Of a DNA stretch of 64,000 nt, positions 63,551-64,000 are shown in pieces. Origin of the DNA: Pseudoselenomonas ruminantium (lineage in GTDB: Bacteria > Bacillota > Negativicutes > Selenomonadales > Selenomonadaceae); the NCBI RefSeq assembly GCF_900113715.1, contig NZ_FOQK01000004.1:62001-126000 (forward strand), written 5' to 3'. Positions within the stretch are counted from its first letter, which is position 1. Every line of letters starts with the position of its first letter. The translations under genes and the position numbers were made by a program. The notes under the pieces were generated by a model that saw nothing but the letters and a program-made list of their open reading frames with translations, made no database searches and had not been told where the DNA came from.

Positions 63551-64000
63551 GTGCGCAAGTGTTGGAAGATATGGTGCCTGGCTGGCTTGCTGGCCATCTT
63601 GCTGTCACTTACCGGCTGTGGGCCCAAGACTGGACAACAGGCAGCGGGTGGCTATGTGGTCACGGATATACAGGGAACGCAGGTGAGCATTCCCCATAAA
63701 CCGCAGCGGATACTCACGTTGTCGATGAGCACGGATGAGGTTGTGCTGGGGTTGGTGAAACCCGAGCGGATGGCCGGTGTCAATGCGATGCTTGATGATC
63801 CTGTGAGTTCTAATGTGGTGGAGCTTGGGCGGCAGGTCGCGACGAAGGTCCGCAATCCGTCCGTGGAGGAAATCGCTGCGATGCAGCCGGATCTGGTCAT
63901 CGTACCGGATTGGGGCGATATTTCCCGTGTGCAATCCCTGCGAGATCTGGGAATCCCTGTGGTGGTCTGCAAGGGTGCCAAGAATCTGCAGGAGATACGG
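63551..64000 (+). CDS. BtuF-like cobalamin/siderophore-binding lipoprotein, 3' partial
   Basis: A frame from GTG 63551 runs to the end of the window without a stop (150 codons). It starts with a lipoprotein signal peptide (hydrophobic core ending LTGC), then VVTDIQGTQVSIPHKPQRILTLSMSTDEVV and PSVEEIAAMQPDLVIVPDWGD, the Peripla_BP_2 (BtuF/FhuD) pattern. AAGGAG eight bases upstream supports the start. The riboswitch immediately before it points to cobalamin uptake. The rest of the gene and any permease lie outside. Confidence 0.85.
   Translation, partial: MRKCWKIWCLAGLLAILLSLTGCGPKTGQQAAGGYVVTDIQGTQVSIPHKPQRILTLSMSTDEVVLGLVKPERMAGVNAMLDDPVSSNVVELGRQVATKVRNPSVEEIAAMQPDLVIVPDWGDISRVQSLRDLGIPVVVCKGAKNLQEIR

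Noticed and set aside
1-64000. CRISPR arrays, insertion sequences, rRNA or tRNA genes
   Set aside because: No direct-repeat array, transposase motif, rRNA-like block or cloverleaf was recognised by eye; a tRNA scan was not possible.

Overview
The window reads as a chromosomal segment of a Gram-negative-staining Firmicute (Negativicutes, most likely Selenomonadales/Selenomonadaceae). The basis is a combination: Firmicute-style strong Shine-Dalgarno sites, a long-form hibernation factor and a SecA with a C-terminal SEC-C tail, together with diderm equipment (a TolC-type outer-membrane channel with a MacA-type adaptor) and a CsaB pyruvyl transferase of the kind used to anchor SLH proteins. No rRNA, tRNA, CRISPR array or transposase gene was recognised. 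Taxonomy is inference from gene content only.

Region 1 (1-22553) is a long one-directional surface-glycan locus that is visibly AT-rich relative to the rest. It opens with the 3' end of a sialic/legionaminic acid synthase and a CBS-containing sugar-1-P nucleotidyltransferase (PtmE type), then glycosyltransferases and SDR enzymes. A less AT-rich sub-block follows: a UXS-like decarboxylase/dehydratase, UDP-glucose dehydrogenase and an RfbH/E1-type 3-dehydrase. The last part looks like a CDP-polyol-phosphate module: two TarI/IspD-like cytidylyltransferases, a ribulose-phosphate-epimerase-like protein, a zinc polyol-phosphate dehydrogenase and a TagF-like transferase, plus a fusion of a degenerate SGNH-like domain with a citrate-lyase-ligase (CitC) type nucleotidyltransferase. 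Five proteins of this locus carry a similar small Rossmann-like module attached to unrelated catalytic domains.

Region 2 (22600-30944) is a protein-glycosylation block broken up by two toxin-antitoxin modules. It holds AbiEi/AbiEii with a promoter buried in a 17-bp-arm palindrome, a TPR/GT41 (SPINDLY/OGT-like) transferase, UDP-galactopyranose mutase, a RHH/RelE pair whose -10 box is buried in a palindrome, a methyltransferase-like protein, an HQD-type glycosyltransferase and a second GT41 paralogue.

Region 3 (30961-50687) is core: a zinc-ribbon protein, an amino-acid ABC uptake system, a cold-shock protein, HPF, SecA, RF2 (no programmed frameshift), a DUF2993-like protein, a DUF5693-like membrane protein, CsaB, FtsE-FtsX, an EnvC-like M23 peptidase, a CtpA protease, a clostripain-family lipoprotein and convergent RecQ.

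Region 4 (50857-64000) holds a TolC-MacA-MacB efflux operon, an HD-GYP gene interrupted by an in-frame TAA on the minus strand, a second amino-acid ABC system laid out exactly like the first (binding protein, terminator, new promoter, permease, ATPase), an AMIN/amidase_3 cell-wall amidase, a SEC-C protein, a MATE exporter, and a cobalamin riboswitch with terminator preceding the 5' part of a BtuF-like binding protein that runs off the window. Start codons were chosen by Shine-Dalgarno spacing and often differ from the longest possible ORF.
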